Assembly (NCBI GenBank): GCA_020849765.1
Contig: JADLAY010000009.1
Coordinates: 50,484-114,483 of the forward strand
Source of the DNA: Anaerolineae bacterium
GTDB lineage: Bacteria > Chloroflexota > Anaerolineae > Aggregatilineales > Phototrophicaceae
Length of the DNA: 64,000 bases
Direction of reading: 5' to 3'
The notes below the pieces were generated by a model, which was not told the origin of the DNA, did not search any database, and saw nothing but the letters and a program-made list of their open reading frames with translations. The translations under genes and the position numbers were made by a program. This document shows positions 45,636-55,072 of the stretch, in pieces (within the stretch, counting starts at the first letter, position 1; each line of letters starts with the position of its first letter).

Positions 45636-46703
45636 ATGCATCTATCTGATTTCGACTACGACCTGCCCGAAAGTTCCATCGCCCAGACGCCGGTTGAGCC
45701 GCGCGATTCTTCGCGCCTGATGCTGCTCGACCGCGAGACGGGCGCGCTTGAACACCGAACCTTCCACGAGATTGCCGACCTGCTGACGCCGGACGATCTG
45801 CTCGTCTTCAACGACACCCGCGTGATCCCGGCGCGGCTGCGCACGCATAAAACCGAGACGGGCGGGGCGGTCGAGATATTGCTGCTGCGCCAGATCAACG
45901 ACACCGATTGGCAGGCGCTGGTCGGCGGGCGCAACGTCATGCCGGGCGTCGCGATCGCTCTCGACGGCAGCGACATCCGCGCCGAAGTGATCGACGTGCT
46001 CGACGAGTCCGAGCGGGTCGTGCGCTTCAGCCAGCCGATCAACGAGCAGCTGGTGGCGTTGGGCGAGACGCCGCTGCCACCCTACATTCACACTCCTTTG
46101 AGCGACCCGGAACGCTACCAGACGGTCTATTCGCGTGACGAGGGCAGCGCCGCCGCGCCGACCGCCGGGCTGCACTTCACGCCTGACTTGCTGATCCAAC
46201 TGCGGCGGCAGGGCGTCAAGTTCGCTTACTGCACGCTGCACATCGGCCTGGGGACGTTCAAGCCGGTCAACGTCGACGCGATTGCCGACTACCAGATCCA
46301 CGCCGAATACGCGACGCTCAAGGCGGAGGATGCGAAGCTGATCAACGAGACCAAGCTCGGCGGCGGTCGTGTGATCGCGGTCGGGACGACGGTTGCGCGC
46401 ACGCTGGAGACGGCGGCGGTGCTCAGCGCGGGCGGCGACCCGGCCTGCGCGATGGAACTCGGCGACCTGTGCCCATGGCGCCCTGTGATCGCGTTCGAGG
46501 GCGACACGCGGCTGTTCATCTACCCCGGCTATCACTGGCGCGCGGTCGACGCGCTGATCACGAACTTCCACCTGCCCAAGTCGTCGCTGCTGATGATGAT
46601 CAGCAGCTTCGCCGGGCGTGCGCACGTGTTGAATGCCTACGAGGTCGCCAAGCGCGAGGGCTATCGGTTCTTCTCGTTCGGCGATGCGATGTTCATCCGG
46701 TAA
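45636..46703 (+). CDS. queA: S-adenosylmethionine:tRNA ribosyltransferase-isomerase
   Basis: QueA transfers and isomerises the ribosyl group of SAM onto 7-aminomethyl-deazaguanine in tRNA, making epoxyqueuosine. The 355 residues cover the family: MHLSDFDYDLPESSIAQTPV, VFNDTRVIPARL, the central EGSAAAPTAGLHFT, HIGLGTFKPV and the C-terminal ALITNFHLPKSSLLMMISSF. tgt is not in the window. Confidence 0.97.
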   Translation: MHLSDFDYDLPESSIAQTPVEPRDSSRLMLLDRETGALEHRTFHEIADLLTPDDLLVFNDTRVIPARLRTHKTETGGAVEILLLRQINDTDWQALVGGRNVMPGVAIALDGSDIRAEVIDVLDESERVVRFSQPINEQLVALGETPLPPYIHTPLSDPERYQTVYSRDEGSAAAPTAGLHFTPDLLIQLRRQGVKFAYCTLHIGLGTFKPVNVDAIADYQIHAEYATLKAEDAKLINETKLGGGRVIAVGTTVARTLETAAVLSAGGDPACAMELGDLCPWRPVIAFEGDTRLFIYPGYHWRAVDALITNFHLPKSSLLMMISSFAGRAHVLNAYEVAKREGYRFFSFGDAMFIR

Positions 46704-46798
46704 CAAGGGTAGTCGGCTTGGTGGGCAGAGATGGGATACCCGAAACATCGAACTCATCGCTACAATAAAGCGGTTAGCAAGCTTCAGGACGAGAAGAG

Positions 46799-47110
46799 AT
46801 GAGTGTACAGACCGAACCCATTCAGACTCTCGATGATGTTCGCGCGCGACGTGACGAAATCCTCGACATGATGGCGCAGTACCGTATCCTGAATGTTCGT
46901 GTCTTTGGAAGCATCGCACGCGGCGACGCCACGCCTGGCAGCGATATTGACTTTCTGGTGGAGTACCCAGCGGAATTCACACTGCTCGACCTTTCGGAAG
47001 TGACGTTGCGCCTCAAGGATCTGCTTGGTCGCAAGGTGCATCTTGCCGATGGAAACCACTTGCGTGAGGAACTTCGCTCCACCATTCTGGACGAAGCCAA
47101 GCCGCTATGA
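46799..47110 (+). CDS. mntA: MntA-like nucleotidyltransferase antitoxin
   Basis: A 103-residue minimal nucleotidyltransferase. The motif GSx10DxD is complete: G37-S38 in VFGSIARGDATPGSDIDFL with D49 and D51. In characterised MntA-HepT pairs this enzyme adds AMP to a Tyr of the HEPN toxin and so neutralises it. The downstream gene overlaps by ATGA. TACAAT at 46761-46766 is a possible -10. Confidence 0.9.
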   Translation: MSVQTEPIQTLDDVRARRDEILDMMAQYRILNVRVFGSIARGDATPGSDIDFLVEYPAEFTLLDLSEVTLRLKDLLGRKVHLADGNHLREELRSTILDEAKPL

Positions 47111-47460
47111 GCAAGGAAGTTCGGATATACGTTACGGATTTGCTCGAAAGGATCGCTCGCATCGAGGAGTCCATCGCTATTGGTGAAGATGCGTTTCGCA
47201 ATTCAACTTTGCATCAGGACGCCGTCATCAGAAATTTCGAGGTTATCGGTGAAATCGTGAAGCGGCTGGATACTTCCCTCACTCAGGAGTATTCGGATGT
47301 GCGATGGTCAGCTTATGCCGGTTTTCGAGACATTCTGATCCATCAATATGACAAAGTGCTCCTGGATATTGTCTGGAAGTCAGCCGTACATGACCTACCA
47401 CTGCTGAAGTCAGCCCTACAAGCAATCTTGACCACATTGGACGAACCACCTTCAGACTAA
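47107..47460 (+). CDS. hepT: HepT-like HEPN RNase toxin (DUF86)
   Basis: A 117-residue all-helical HEPN protein. The toxin motif R-x4-H-x-Y is intact as R74, H79, Y81 (FRDILIHQYDK), so both the RNase residues and the AMP-accepting Tyr are present. The ATG overlaps the mntA stop. This is a complete and probably active toxin-antitoxin pair. Confidence 0.9.
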   Translation: MSKEVRIYVTDLLERIARIEESIAIGEDAFRNSTLHQDAVIRNFEVIGEIVKRLDTSLTQEYSDVRWSAYAGFRDILIHQYDKVLLDIVWKSAVHDLPLLKSALQAILTTLDEPPSD

Positions 47461-47497
47461 TCGAGTTCCAATTCATCGCCGACCCCCACATTCGCAA

Positions 47498-47527
47498 TTG
47501 ACGCGTGACCCTCGGCTCGCCTATAAT
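47498..47527 (+). promoter_or_regulatory. Promoter of the rplU-rpmA operon
   Basis: TTGACG (47498-47503) and perfect TATAAT (47522-47527) are 18 bp apart. This predicts a leader of about 125 nt before rplU, with GC-rich arms CCCGCCG and CGGCGG that could fold; ribosomal-protein leaders often carry feedback control. Confidence 0.75.
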
Positions 47528-47660
47528 TCAGCGGCTATTTATTGTTCCACATTGTGATGCACCTTTACGCATCCAATCTCCCCGCCGTGCGGCTCTTTCC
47601 GCGGAATCCGCGATGTGCAGCGCGCCCGGCGGCGGTAAGTGAGCATTGGAGTGAATCCTC

Positions 47661-47972
47661 ATGTATGCAGTCGTCCGCACGGGCAACAAACAATACCGTG
47701 TCGAAGAAGGCTCGATGATTGACGTCGAGAAGCTGCCCCATGAAGCCGGTGACAAGATCGAACTGACCGACGTGCTGCTGGTCGGCGACGGTGAAAAGAC
47801 CGTCATCGGGCAGCCGGTCATCGATGGCGCATCGGTTTCGGTGACCGTCGTCGAGCAGTGGCGCAGCAAGCGCATCATCGTCTTCCGTTATCGCCAGCGC
47901 ACCAAGTACCGCAGCAAGCGCGGTCATCGCCAGCATTACACCCGTTTGCACGTAGATGCAATCAAGGCTTAG
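47661..47972 (+). CDS. rplU: 50S ribosomal protein L21
   Basis: A 103-residue L21 of normal length: MYAVVRTGNKQYRVEEG, then VIGQPVIDGASVSVTVVEQ and the basic RSKRIIVFRYRQRTKYRSKR. It is followed 18 bp later by rpmA, the usual order. It carries no extra domain, unlike L27 and L31 here. Confidence 0.97.
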   Translation: MYAVVRTGNKQYRVEEGSMIDVEKLPHEAGDKIELTDVLLVGDGEKTVIGQPVIDGASVSVTVVEQWRSKRIIVFRYRQRTKYRSKRGHRQHYTRLHVDAIKA

Positions 47973-47990
47973 TCGAGGAGAGCAACCGAG

Positions 47991-48731
47991 ATGGCACATA
48001 AAAAAGGCGGCGGCTCGAGCCGCAACGGTCGTGATAGCAACTCGCAGCGGTTGGGTGTCAAGCGCTACGGCGGCGAGCACGTCATTTCCGGCAACATCAT
48101 CATTCGCCAGCGCGGGACCAAGTTCCACCCCGGCGAGAATGTGATGATGGGCCGCGATCACACCATCTACGCCGTGGCGGAAGGCTACGTGGTCTTCGAG
48201 AAGCCGCACCACGGCAAGCGCCACATCAGCGTCTATCCTGAACTGACGACGGTCACCCCGGCAGCGCCCAAGGCGGAGCCGGTCGCGATTGCCGACGTGA
48301 CCAAGGCCAAGACGCCGAAGGCCAAACCGGCCAAGGAAGAGCCCGTCGAAGAGAAGAAGCCCGCCAAGGCCAAGGCTGAAGTCGAGGCCGCAGCGCCTGC
48401 CCCGGCAGCCGAGGAAGAAGCAGCGCCCGCGCCCAAGACTCGCGCCAAGAAGGCCAAGGCCAGCGACACGGACGATCTGAAGCGGATTGAAGGCATCGGC
48501 CCCAAGGTCGAGAAGACCCTCAACGCCGCCGGGATCACGACCTTCGCCCAGGTCGCCGAGCTGAGCGCCGACGAGCTGTACCAGATCGTCAAGGTCGAGG
48601 GCAAGGTCAACATCGTCGGCGATGCCGCGACGTGGCCGAAGCAGGCCAAGATGCTGGCCGAAGGCGACGAAGAAGGTCTGAAAGCCTACCAGGATCATCT
48701 GGTCGGTGGCCGCGAACCTTCGGACGACTAA
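47991..48731 (+). CDS. rpmA: 50S ribosomal protein L27 with C-terminal HhH extension
   Basis: 246 residues, where L27 is normally about 85-95. Residues 1-84 are a regular L27 ([20 protein letters not shown] onward; the N-terminus that reaches the peptidyl-transferase centre is intact). Residues about 85-157 are an Ala/Lys/Pro/Glu linker. Residues 158-246 form a helix-hairpin-helix domain ([20 protein letters not shown], then [12 protein letters not shown]) of the type found in COG3743-like proteins. No stop or frameshift separates the parts. AGGAG precedes the start. Confidence 0.95.
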   Translation: MAHKKGGGSSRNGRDSNSQRLGVKRYGGEHVISGNIIIRQRGTKFHPGENVMMGRDHTIYAVAEGYVVFEKPHHGKRHISVYPELTTVTPAAPKAEPVAIADVTKAKTPKAKPAKEEPVEEKKPAKAKAEVEAAAPAPAAEEEAAPAPKTRAKKAKASDTDDLKRIEGIGPKVEKTLNAAGITTFAQVAELSADELYQIVKVEGKVNIVGDAATWPKQAKMLAEGDEEGLKAYQDHLVGGREPSDD

Positions 48732-48862
48732 GCCACAGGCGGGCGGGCTTGAATGGCTCGCCAAACAGGTAAGAAATTACGTCCTGTACCGTCCATATAG
48801 ATCGGTGCAGTTTCTAGTCAGCGCGCTGTGACCTAATGTAGCGCAGCGCCGAAAGGGACACC

Positions 48863-49333
48863 ATGAAAGAAAAGATTCATCCGACCTGGTACCCGAATGC
48901 GGTCGTCACCTGTGCGTGCGGCAATAGCTGGACGACGGGCGCGACGCAGCCGGAGATCAAGACGGACATTTGCTCGAAGTGCCATCCGTTCTATACGGGC
49001 GAGCAGCGCATTGTCGACACCGAAGGCCAGGTCGACCGCTTCATCAAGCGCCTGCAGGTGCGTGACAGCAAGCGGCAGGAAGCCGAAGAGCGCGCGGCCT
49101 CGAAGACCCCGCTCACGCTCCAGGTTTCGGAGCTGGTGCTCAACTCGCGTTACATCAAGGCGCTCAACGACGCCGGTATCAAGAGCGTCGGCGATTTCCT
49201 GGGCCGCCTCGAGAGCGACGGCGAAGAGAAGCTGGCCGAAGCGCCTGGCATCAACCCCAAGCTGATCCACGACGTGAAGAAGCAGCTTGTCGAGCGCGGC
49301 TACAATGTTTCGGACGCCGAGGCTGAGGCCTAG
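48863..49333 (+). CDS. rpmE: 50S ribosomal protein L31 with RNAP alphaCTD-like extension
   Basis: 156 residues, where L31 is normally about 65-90. The N-terminal part is a zinc-binding (C+) L31: C17, C19 and C37, C40 in CACGN and CSKCHPFYTG. Residues about 90-150 (LQVSELVLNSRYIKALNDAG, then IKSVGDFLGRL and NPKLIHDVKKQLVERGY) align with the C-terminal domain of the RNA polymerase alpha subunit, including the Arg equivalent to E. coli R265. The two domains are continuous in frame. Confidence 0.93.
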   Translation: MKEKIHPTWYPNAVVTCACGNSWTTGATQPEIKTDICSKCHPFYTGEQRIVDTEGQVDRFIKRLQVRDSKRQEAEERAASKTPLTLQVSELVLNSRYIKALNDAGIKSVGDFLGRLESDGEEKLAEAPGINPKLIHDVKKQLVERGYNVSDAEAEA

Positions 49334-49369
49334 CCGTCCGCGACCGCTGCGAAAGTGTTGAAAACGAGC

Positions 49370-49586
49370 TTTCAGCGGTCAGCCGCCAGCGTTCAGCCCC
49401 AAAAGGCTGAAGGCTGAGCGCTGATTGCTGGAAGCTTTTTTGTTGACTATTGGCTTTTGGCTTTTGGCAGTTGGCTTTTTGGGCTATCGGCGGACGGCTG
49501 TTAGCTTTCGGCTAAAAGCTAATGGCTAAGAGCTATAGGCTAACGTGCTAATTCGCTAATCTACTAATTTGCTGATTTGCTATCAT
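49370..49586. repeat. Long heptad array between rpmE and tdk
   Basis: Successive families merge into each other: CAGCGTT/CAGCCCC type, GGCTGAA, then TTGGCTT/TTGGCAG (49447-49485), GTTAGCT/TTCGGCT, AAAAGCT/AATGGCT/AAGAGCT, and last GCTAATT-type units with an 8-bp period (49535-49585). A short AAGCTTTTTTG after GGAAGC may contribute to rpmE termination. Confidence 0.8.
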
Positions 49587-49609
49587 TTTTGCATCCAGGG
49601 GGATGACAG

Positions 49610-50182
49610 ATGATCCATCAATCGGGCCGCATCGAGATGGTGTGCGGGAGCATGTTCTGCGGCAAGACGGAAGAACTGATCCGCCGCGTGCGCCGGGCCG
49701 TGATCGCACGGCAGAAGGTGCAGGTGTTCAAGCACAGCCTCGACGTGCGCTACTCCGATCAGGAGGTCGCCAGCCACAGCGGCCAGAACTTCGAGGCGAT
49801 CCCGGTGCAGGCTGCCTCACAGATCGCCGAGCAGATCCTGGACGACACGACGGTTGTCGCCATCGACGAGGTGCAGTTCTTCGACGAAGCGATCATCAGC
49901 GTGGTCGATGCGCTGGCTGAGCGCGGCATCCGCGTGATCGTCGCCGGGCTGGACATGGATTTCCGCGGCGAGCCGTTTGGGCCGATGCCGGAACTGATGT
50001 GCCGCTCCGAAGAAGTGACCAAGCTGCACGCGATCTGCATGGTCTGCGGCGAGCAGGCGAGCCGGACGCAGCGGCTGGTCAACGGGCAGCCCGCGCGCTA
50101 TGACGATCCGATCATCATGGTCGGCGCGCAGGAGCGTTACGAGGCGCGCTGCCGCGAACATCATCTGGTGCCGCGAAATTAG
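49610..50182 (+). CDS. tdk: Thymidine kinase (type II)
   Basis: TDK phosphorylates thymidine in nucleotide salvage. The 190 residues contain the P-loop [14 protein letters not shown], the Walker [12 protein letters not shown], the lasso-domain [17 protein letters not shown] and zinc cysteines (CMVCG, then C and H in CREHH). The rpmE-tdk order is common in bacteria. Confidence 0.96.
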   Translation: MIHQSGRIEMVCGSMFCGKTEELIRRVRRAVIARQKVQVFKHSLDVRYSDQEVASHSGQNFEAIPVQAASQIAEQILDDTTVVAIDEVQFFDEAIISVVDALAERGIRVIVAGLDMDFRGEPFGPMPELMCRSEEVTKLHAICMVCGEQASRTQRLVNGQPARYDDPIIMVGAQERYEARCREHHLVPRN

Positions 50183-50220
50183 GCGGTTGGCTGTTGGGTA
50201 TTGGCTTTTGGTGCATGGGC
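50182..50220. repeat. Heptad repeats, TTGGCTN family
   Basis: GGTTGGC, TGTTGGG, TATTGGC, TTTTGGT units immediately after the tdk stop codon. Confidence 0.65.
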
Positions 50221-50245
50221 TACTGTGCGATCGGGAGGTGACGAG

Positions 50246-51394
50246 GTGTTCGTGCTCATCATCATTCTGATGTTCGCGGCTTTATCCTCGCAAGCTCAAC
50301 CCGTGACACAAGTGGACGACGGAGCGTTCTGCGATGATGTCGTGCCGGTTCGTAGCGCGTCGCAACAGCAAATCGACAGCCTATCCACATTGATCGTCTT
50401 TAGTCGGACGACAAGTACATACACCTATTTAGGTCAACGAAGCGAGCGACCCGATTTCCCAATCGACGCTCCGAGTGGTTTGAATGGTGCTTATCTCTTC
50501 GATAATCCCTACATTTCACCCGCTGGCACCAAGTTGCTGCATGTCTACATCGACAGTGACATGCTAATGTCCTTATCGATCTTGGATCTTCTGGACTCCA
50601 GTCTCATTGAGATAGTGCGTGTATCGCGTTATTCCGGACTTGATGCGTTTCCGATTTATTGGGCCAATGATGACACTATCGCGGTAATCATGCTGGACAG
50701 TGCCGAGGGATCATTCCGACTCCACCTGATAGACGTTCAGACAGGACTCTCGGTTGATGTCCCGGTGGCACACGGGCGGGAAATGACGTCTACGTTTTTG
50801 CCACAAGTGTCGCCGGATTTAACGCGCGTCGCCTACGTTGATCTCCATGATCGCGAGGAGCGCCTGGTCGTCTCGAACATGCGGAGGCAAGATCTGACAA
50901 ATGTTTTCTCGACCATCGACTTCGCACCGATGCGGCATTTCTCCTGGTCACCGGACAGCGAGTATATTGCTGTAATCACAAATAGGAATTCATATGGTGT
51001 ACGCCAGGATCTGACAGTGGTCGATATGGCGGGCAATATCATGCTCGAAATTCCACTTACGCATGCGCCGGACTATCCGCGTTTCGATGCCAATATCAAG
51101 TGGTCACCTGATGGCCAGTGGATTGCGTACGAAACAGGTGATCCAACGTCTGTCACCAACGTGCTGAATCTGGAAGACTTGACGATTACGTCCACGTGTG
51201 TGTCTGGGGAAACCTTCTGGTCACCGGATGGAAGTCTCCTGGCAATTGTCCAAACGTCATTATCTCCTGAAGCGTCTCCCCGCCAGATAACAAAGATCTT
51301 GATCTACGATCCAGCGACATCCACGATTTATGAAGCGCCAGTGTCGGATCTCGATGATGTTGGCAGGGTGATTGGCTGGGCAAGAGATACATAG
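50246..51394 (+). CDS. Secreted TolB/WD40-like beta-propeller protein
   Basis: A 382-residue exported protein. Starting at GTG 50246 (GGGAGG 7 bp upstream) gives a clean signal peptide, VFVLIIILMFAALSSQA. The mature part has propeller-type repeats: QVSPDLTRVAYVD, FSWSPDSEYIAVIT, IKWSPDGQWIAYET and FWSPDGSLLAIVQ. Function unknown. Base composition is visibly less GC-rich than the neighbouring genes. Confidence 0.8.
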   Translation: MFVLIIILMFAALSSQAQPVTQVDDGAFCDDVVPVRSASQQQIDSLSTLIVFSRTTSTYTYLGQRSERPDFPIDAPSGLNGAYLFDNPYISPAGTKLLHVYIDSDMLMSLSILDLLDSSLIEIVRVSRYSGLDAFPIYWANDDTIAVIMLDSAEGSFRLHLIDVQTGLSVDVPVAHGREMTSTFLPQVSPDLTRVAYVDLHDREERLVVSNMRRQDLTNVFSTIDFAPMRHFSWSPDSEYIAVITNRNSYGVRQDLTVVDMAGNIMLEIPLTHAPDYPRFDANIKWSPDGQWIAYETGDPTSVTNVLNLEDLTITSTCVSGETFWSPDGSLLAIVQTSLSPEASPRQITKILIYDPATSTIYEAPVSDLDDVGRVIGWARDT

Positions 51395-51462
51395 TGACAC
51401 CTGCTGCGAGATTAGATAGTTGGGTTTCGGGTGCGTGGCTCACTGTCAGGTATGTGCGATCG

Positions 51463-51485
51463 AGGCGCGCGAATGCGCCTTTTTT
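51463..51485 (+). terminator. Rho-independent terminator of the propeller gene
   Basis: AGGCGC (51463-51468) and GCGCCT (51475-51480) with a 6-nt loop, followed by a run of T. Confidence 0.8.
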
Positions 51486-51637
51486 GCTGCCAGATCGTTA
51501 CCTGACGCATGACCTTTGCGCCATGCGAATCGCGCGAATCTGACTTTTGCCCTTACAATGACTAAGTCCTGGGTGCTGGCCGACGAGGAGCGGCCGTCTC
51601 AAGCCCACGACTTCCGTCAAAGATGGAGGGCGCAAAA

Positions 51638-54600
51638 ATGCGGCATCATTTCCTTCCCCATCCTCGTATGGTTCCCCTATTGTTGTTCTTGATCGTGTTA
51701 TCGAGTCTCAGTCTTCCTGGCCTGGTCAGTGCTCAGCAGGCGATCGTCGTCGTGCAGCCGATCAGCGGGCCGCCGGGGACGACAGTCAGCGTCGTCGACC
51801 AGGGCGGCAATCGCGCGCGCTCGTGCTTCGCGCAGATCGGTTCCAGCGCGCCGGTCAACATCGGCACAATGGCGGGCTCAATCAGCTATGTCGTGCCGTC
51901 GAGTCTGGCGCAGGGCACGGTCATCAACTTTTTCTGCACCGCAGCCGGTGCCGCGCCATCGAACCAGGCGCCGTTTACAGTGACACCGCCGGTAGTCGTG
52001 GATAGCGACGGCGATGGCCTGCCGGATGCGAACGATTCGTGTCCGCAGCAGGCAGGCCCGCGCGAGAACGTCGGCTGCCCGCAGCAGACCGTCGACAGCG
52101 ACGGTGATGGCCTGCCGGATGACGTCGACGCCTGCCCGAACATCGCCGGGCCGCGCGAGAGCGGCGGTTGTGCGCCGTCGCCATCGCCTCAGCCGCAGAT
52201 CGTGCAGCCACAACTGCCGACGACCGGCTCGTGCGTGATTGCTACGCTCGACGCCAATAACGTCAATGTGCGCGAGCAGCCTACGACCGAGTCGGCGATT
52301 GTCGGCGCGCTCGACCCGACGCAGATCTACGACGTGATCGGCCAGAATGCCGATGGTTCGTGGTTCCAGGTCAACGTCAACGCGGGGTGGGTGGCCGGGT
52401 TCGTCACACGGCGCGGCGGCGATTGCACCAATCTGCCGCAGGCGGATGGCGCGCCTGCTCCCACAGCGCCGCAGGATCTGGCGCCCGCACCGAGCGATCC
52501 GCAGGCAGTCGGTCTGCTGGTGCCTGCTGTACAGAAGGTGCGTGAAGCCGCGGCCCGCATGAACAACTGCCCGGAACTCGTGCCGCAGCTCGACGCGCTG
52601 CCGACGTTCCTCGCGCTCTCGATTGTTGGCGAACCCGATCCGTGTGCCGCAGCTCAGGCGGAGATTGACGGCCTGTTCCTCAACCCCGCGGCGCAGAGCG
52701 GCCCGCTGGAATTGCCTGAGTGCCAGCCGGATACGCTGCCGATGGTCAGCGAGTTCGTGAACCTGCTCAACAGCGTCGGCGAGCCGACGCAAACGTATCT
52801 GAGGTCGATGATTGACGATCCGCCGACCTACTGTCTGTTCCTGTTCGACCTGTACGTCAATTACATTACGCCGACGACCGTGCCCAACAGCGACTTTGTC
52901 GTGCCGATCACGCTGGTGACGTGTGACGTCGAGATTGGCGCCAAGGATCTGCTGGCGCAACGCGTCGAGTCGCTCGGCATCTCGCACGAAGCACTGCGCT
53001 TCTACAGCGCCAATGGCGCGTGTGATTTCTACAACATGCTGCGTCCCCTGGGTTCGACACCTTCGGGCAACGTCCAGTTGTACTCGATTCTGGCGGAGGA
53101 CTGCTCGTTTGGCGCGGGCAATGCGGGCAAGCGCGCCTTCTCGGACGCCATCCGCGGCGCATTCGACGCAGCGGCGGCGGCCAACCAGGGCTGTGCGGGC
53201 AACGCGACGCTGGAGAGTTTCCCGCTGGCGGAGGATTTGCAGCCCGCCTTGCCTCAGATCGCGCTCGGCGACGGCGAATGCACGGGCAACTACCGCATGC
53301 TGGCGACGCACAACGGTGCGCTGGGCATGGAGAGCCTGTACCGCATCCTGAAGTCGCTCGATCCGTGCGCGGCGGCGGACGAGTACACCTGGACAGGTGA
53401 CGTGCCGTTCAACGTCGTGCCGCCGCCGGACTGCATCCAGGGTGACGTGATGACGCTCGGTGCTGCTCAGTTTGACCAATTGGTGCTGGATGCCAGCTCG
53501 CCCTGGTTCCAGAAGATTCGCGCGCTCGACCGGCCGCTGGACGAGATGTGCTCGGCCATCGGCGGGCAATCGGGCGGCGGTTTTGCCGTGCTGCCGACGG
53601 CGACGATGGGCGCGTTTGCCGCCAACCCGACGCCGACCCTGCCGATCCTGGTCGCGAATCCGACGGCCACGCTGCCCTCGTTCGTGGGCAATCCGACGGC
53701 GACGCCGGAGCCTGGCGTCGTGGCACCGCCAACCGCCACGCCGGAGGAACTGATCCCGCTGCCGACCGAGACGCCGCAACTGCCCGAAGGCGCGGTGCCA
53801 CCGGTTGAGGGCGAACAACCGCCGGGCCAGGGCCCATCGACCGAAACGGGCGGCCAGGGCGGCGGCTGCTTCGGCTGCCTGCCGAACGATCCGGTCTTCC
53901 CAAGCGGGCAGGCGCAGGCGCTCGTCGTCGGGACGGATGACAACGGGCTGCCCGCGATCTTCGGCGCGGATGCATCGGCACAGGTCGACTCTGAAACGGG
54001 GCAACTGCCGTTCGTGCAGATCCCGCTCAATGGTCTGCCGCAGCCGCTGCCCGGCTACCCGGTGCTGCTGTCGCCGGACGGCACGGAGATGGGCTATTTC
54101 GTCAGTGGTGCGGATGCGGCGACCAACCCGGTCGAAGCCAGGCAGATCGATGTGATGGGGCCGGATGGATTGCTGCCGGGCACCGATGCGGGGGGCGAAA
54201 TCTATTACCTCGTCTTCAAGCTGCGCGACGTCTACGTCACGAGCTATCAAACCTCGGCGGGATCGACGTCGCTGGTTCGTTTCCCGGCCAATCTGACGCC
54301 TGCGCCGTATGCACCGGCCTGGTCAGCGGACGGCAGCACGCTCTTCATGTCGCTGACGGATGGGACGGGCGTGAGCTCGATCTACGCCTTGCTGCTAGAA
54401 GGCGCGAGTGACACTGTCCTGCCATTGGCGATCGTGCAGAATGCATTCGCGCCCGCGGTCGCACCGAATGGCCGTTACATCGCCTTCGAGCGCAATGATG
54501 CGAACGGGCGCAACATCTACGCGATGGCGCTCAACAGCCTGCTGGAGAACCCGATCACTCAGCAGCAGCCGGGTGCGGAATGCTACGGGGCCAAGTTCGG

Positions 54601-54859
54601 CGCCAATTCGCTCAAGATCTTCTTCACCTGCGTAGGGGACGGCGAACGGCAGATGTACGTCTATGGGCTGGGCGGTGTGACGCCGATCCAGACGGGCGTG
54701 GCCGAGGCAAGGAATCCGACGCCGGGCGAGACGGACGGCTTCATCTACTTCGACGATGGGCAGGCCGTCTACCTGAGCGCAGAGGATGGCAGCGGCGTAG
54801 TGCCATTGGCCGACGACGAGCATGAAGGTTGGATCGTTATCACCAGCGTCAACTGGTAA
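51638..54859 (+). CDS. Large secreted multidomain protein (TSP3, SH3b, propeller)
   Basis: A 1073-residue exported protein. In order: signal peptide ([20 protein letters not shown]), an Ig-like region, two calcium-binding thrombospondin-type-3 repeats ([15 protein letters not shown] and [15 protein letters not shown]), an SH3b domain ([20 protein letters not shown] to [11 protein letters not shown]), and a long cysteine-bearing region of unknown fold. A Pro/Thr linker ([20 protein letters not shown]) and a C-terminal beta-propeller ([18 protein letters not shown]) follow. ATG 51638 has GGAGG upstream. Probably a surface adhesin or wall-associated protein. Confidence 0.85.
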   Translation: MRHHFLPHPRMVPLLLFLIVLSSLSLPGLVSAQQAIVVVQPISGPPGTTVSVVDQGGNRARSCFAQIGSSAPVNIGTMAGSISYVVPSSLAQGTVINFFCTAAGAAPSNQAPFTVTPPVVVDSDGDGLPDANDSCPQQAGPRENVGCPQQTVDSDGDGLPDDVDACPNIAGPRESGGCAPSPSPQPQIVQPQLPTTGSCVIATLDANNVNVREQPTTESAIVGALDPTQIYDVIGQNADGSWFQVNVNAGWVAGFVTRRGGDCTNLPQADGAPAPTAPQDLAPAPSDPQAVGLLVPAVQKVREAAARMNNCPELVPQLDALPTFLALSIVGEPDPCAAAQAEIDGLFLNPAAQSGPLELPECQPDTLPMVSEFVNLLNSVGEPTQTYLRSMIDDPPTYCLFLFDLYVNYITPTTVPNSDFVVPITLVTCDVEIGAKDLLAQRVESLGISHEALRFYSANGACDFYNMLRPLGSTPSGNVQLYSILAEDCSFGAGNAGKRAFSDAIRGAFDAAAAANQGCAGNATLESFPLAEDLQPALPQIALGDGECTGNYRMLATHNGALGMESLYRILKSLDPCAAADEYTWTGDVPFNVVPPPDCIQGDVMTLGAAQFDQLVLDASSPWFQKIRALDRPLDEMCSAIGGQSGGGFAVLPTATMGAFAANPTPTLPILVANPTATLPSFVGNPTATPEPGVVAPPTATPEELIPLPTETPQLPEGAVPPVEGEQPPGQGPSTETGGQGGGCFGCLPNDPVFPSGQAQALVVGTDDNGLPAIFGADASAQVDSETGQLPFVQIPLNGLPQPLPGYPVLLSPDGTEMGYFVSGADAATNPVEARQIDVMGPDGLLPGTDAGGEIYYLVFKLRDVYVTSYQTSAGSTSLVRFPANLTPAPYAPAWSADGSTLFMSLTDGTGVSSIYALLLEGASDTVLPLAIVQNAFAPAVAPNGRYIAFERNDANGRNIYAMALNSLLENPITQQQPGAECYGAKFGANSLKIFFTCVGDGERQMYVYGLGGVTPIQTGVAEARNPTPGETDGFIYFDDGQAVYLSAEDGSGVVPLADDEHEGWIVITSVNW

Positions 54860-54910
54860 GCCGATGCCTTCACGTGTAGACGTCTGTGCGTGAAGGGAAA
54901 TGACATGAAG

Positions 54911-54943
54911 GGTGGACTCGGCCAATGGCTGAGTCCACCTTTT
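54911..54943 (+). terminator. Rho-independent terminator
   Basis: GGTGGACTC (54911-54919) pairs with GAGTCCACC (54931-54939), followed by TTTT. Confidence 0.82.
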
Positions 54944-55072
54944 CTATTTGTGATGGGCAGCGCGCAAGCAAGCGCCGTTGGGCAAGCGTTTGTAAACGTC
55001 ATGCGATCGTGCAGTATCTGCGCGTGACAACCGCATACAATCGAGATAGGTTGAGTCACCTGGAATTCGATC

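Noticed and set aside
51878..54250. 790-codon minus-strand reading frame opposite the large secreted protein
   Set aside because: No domain, no start signal, and the plus-strand frame has a signal peptide and recognisable domains.
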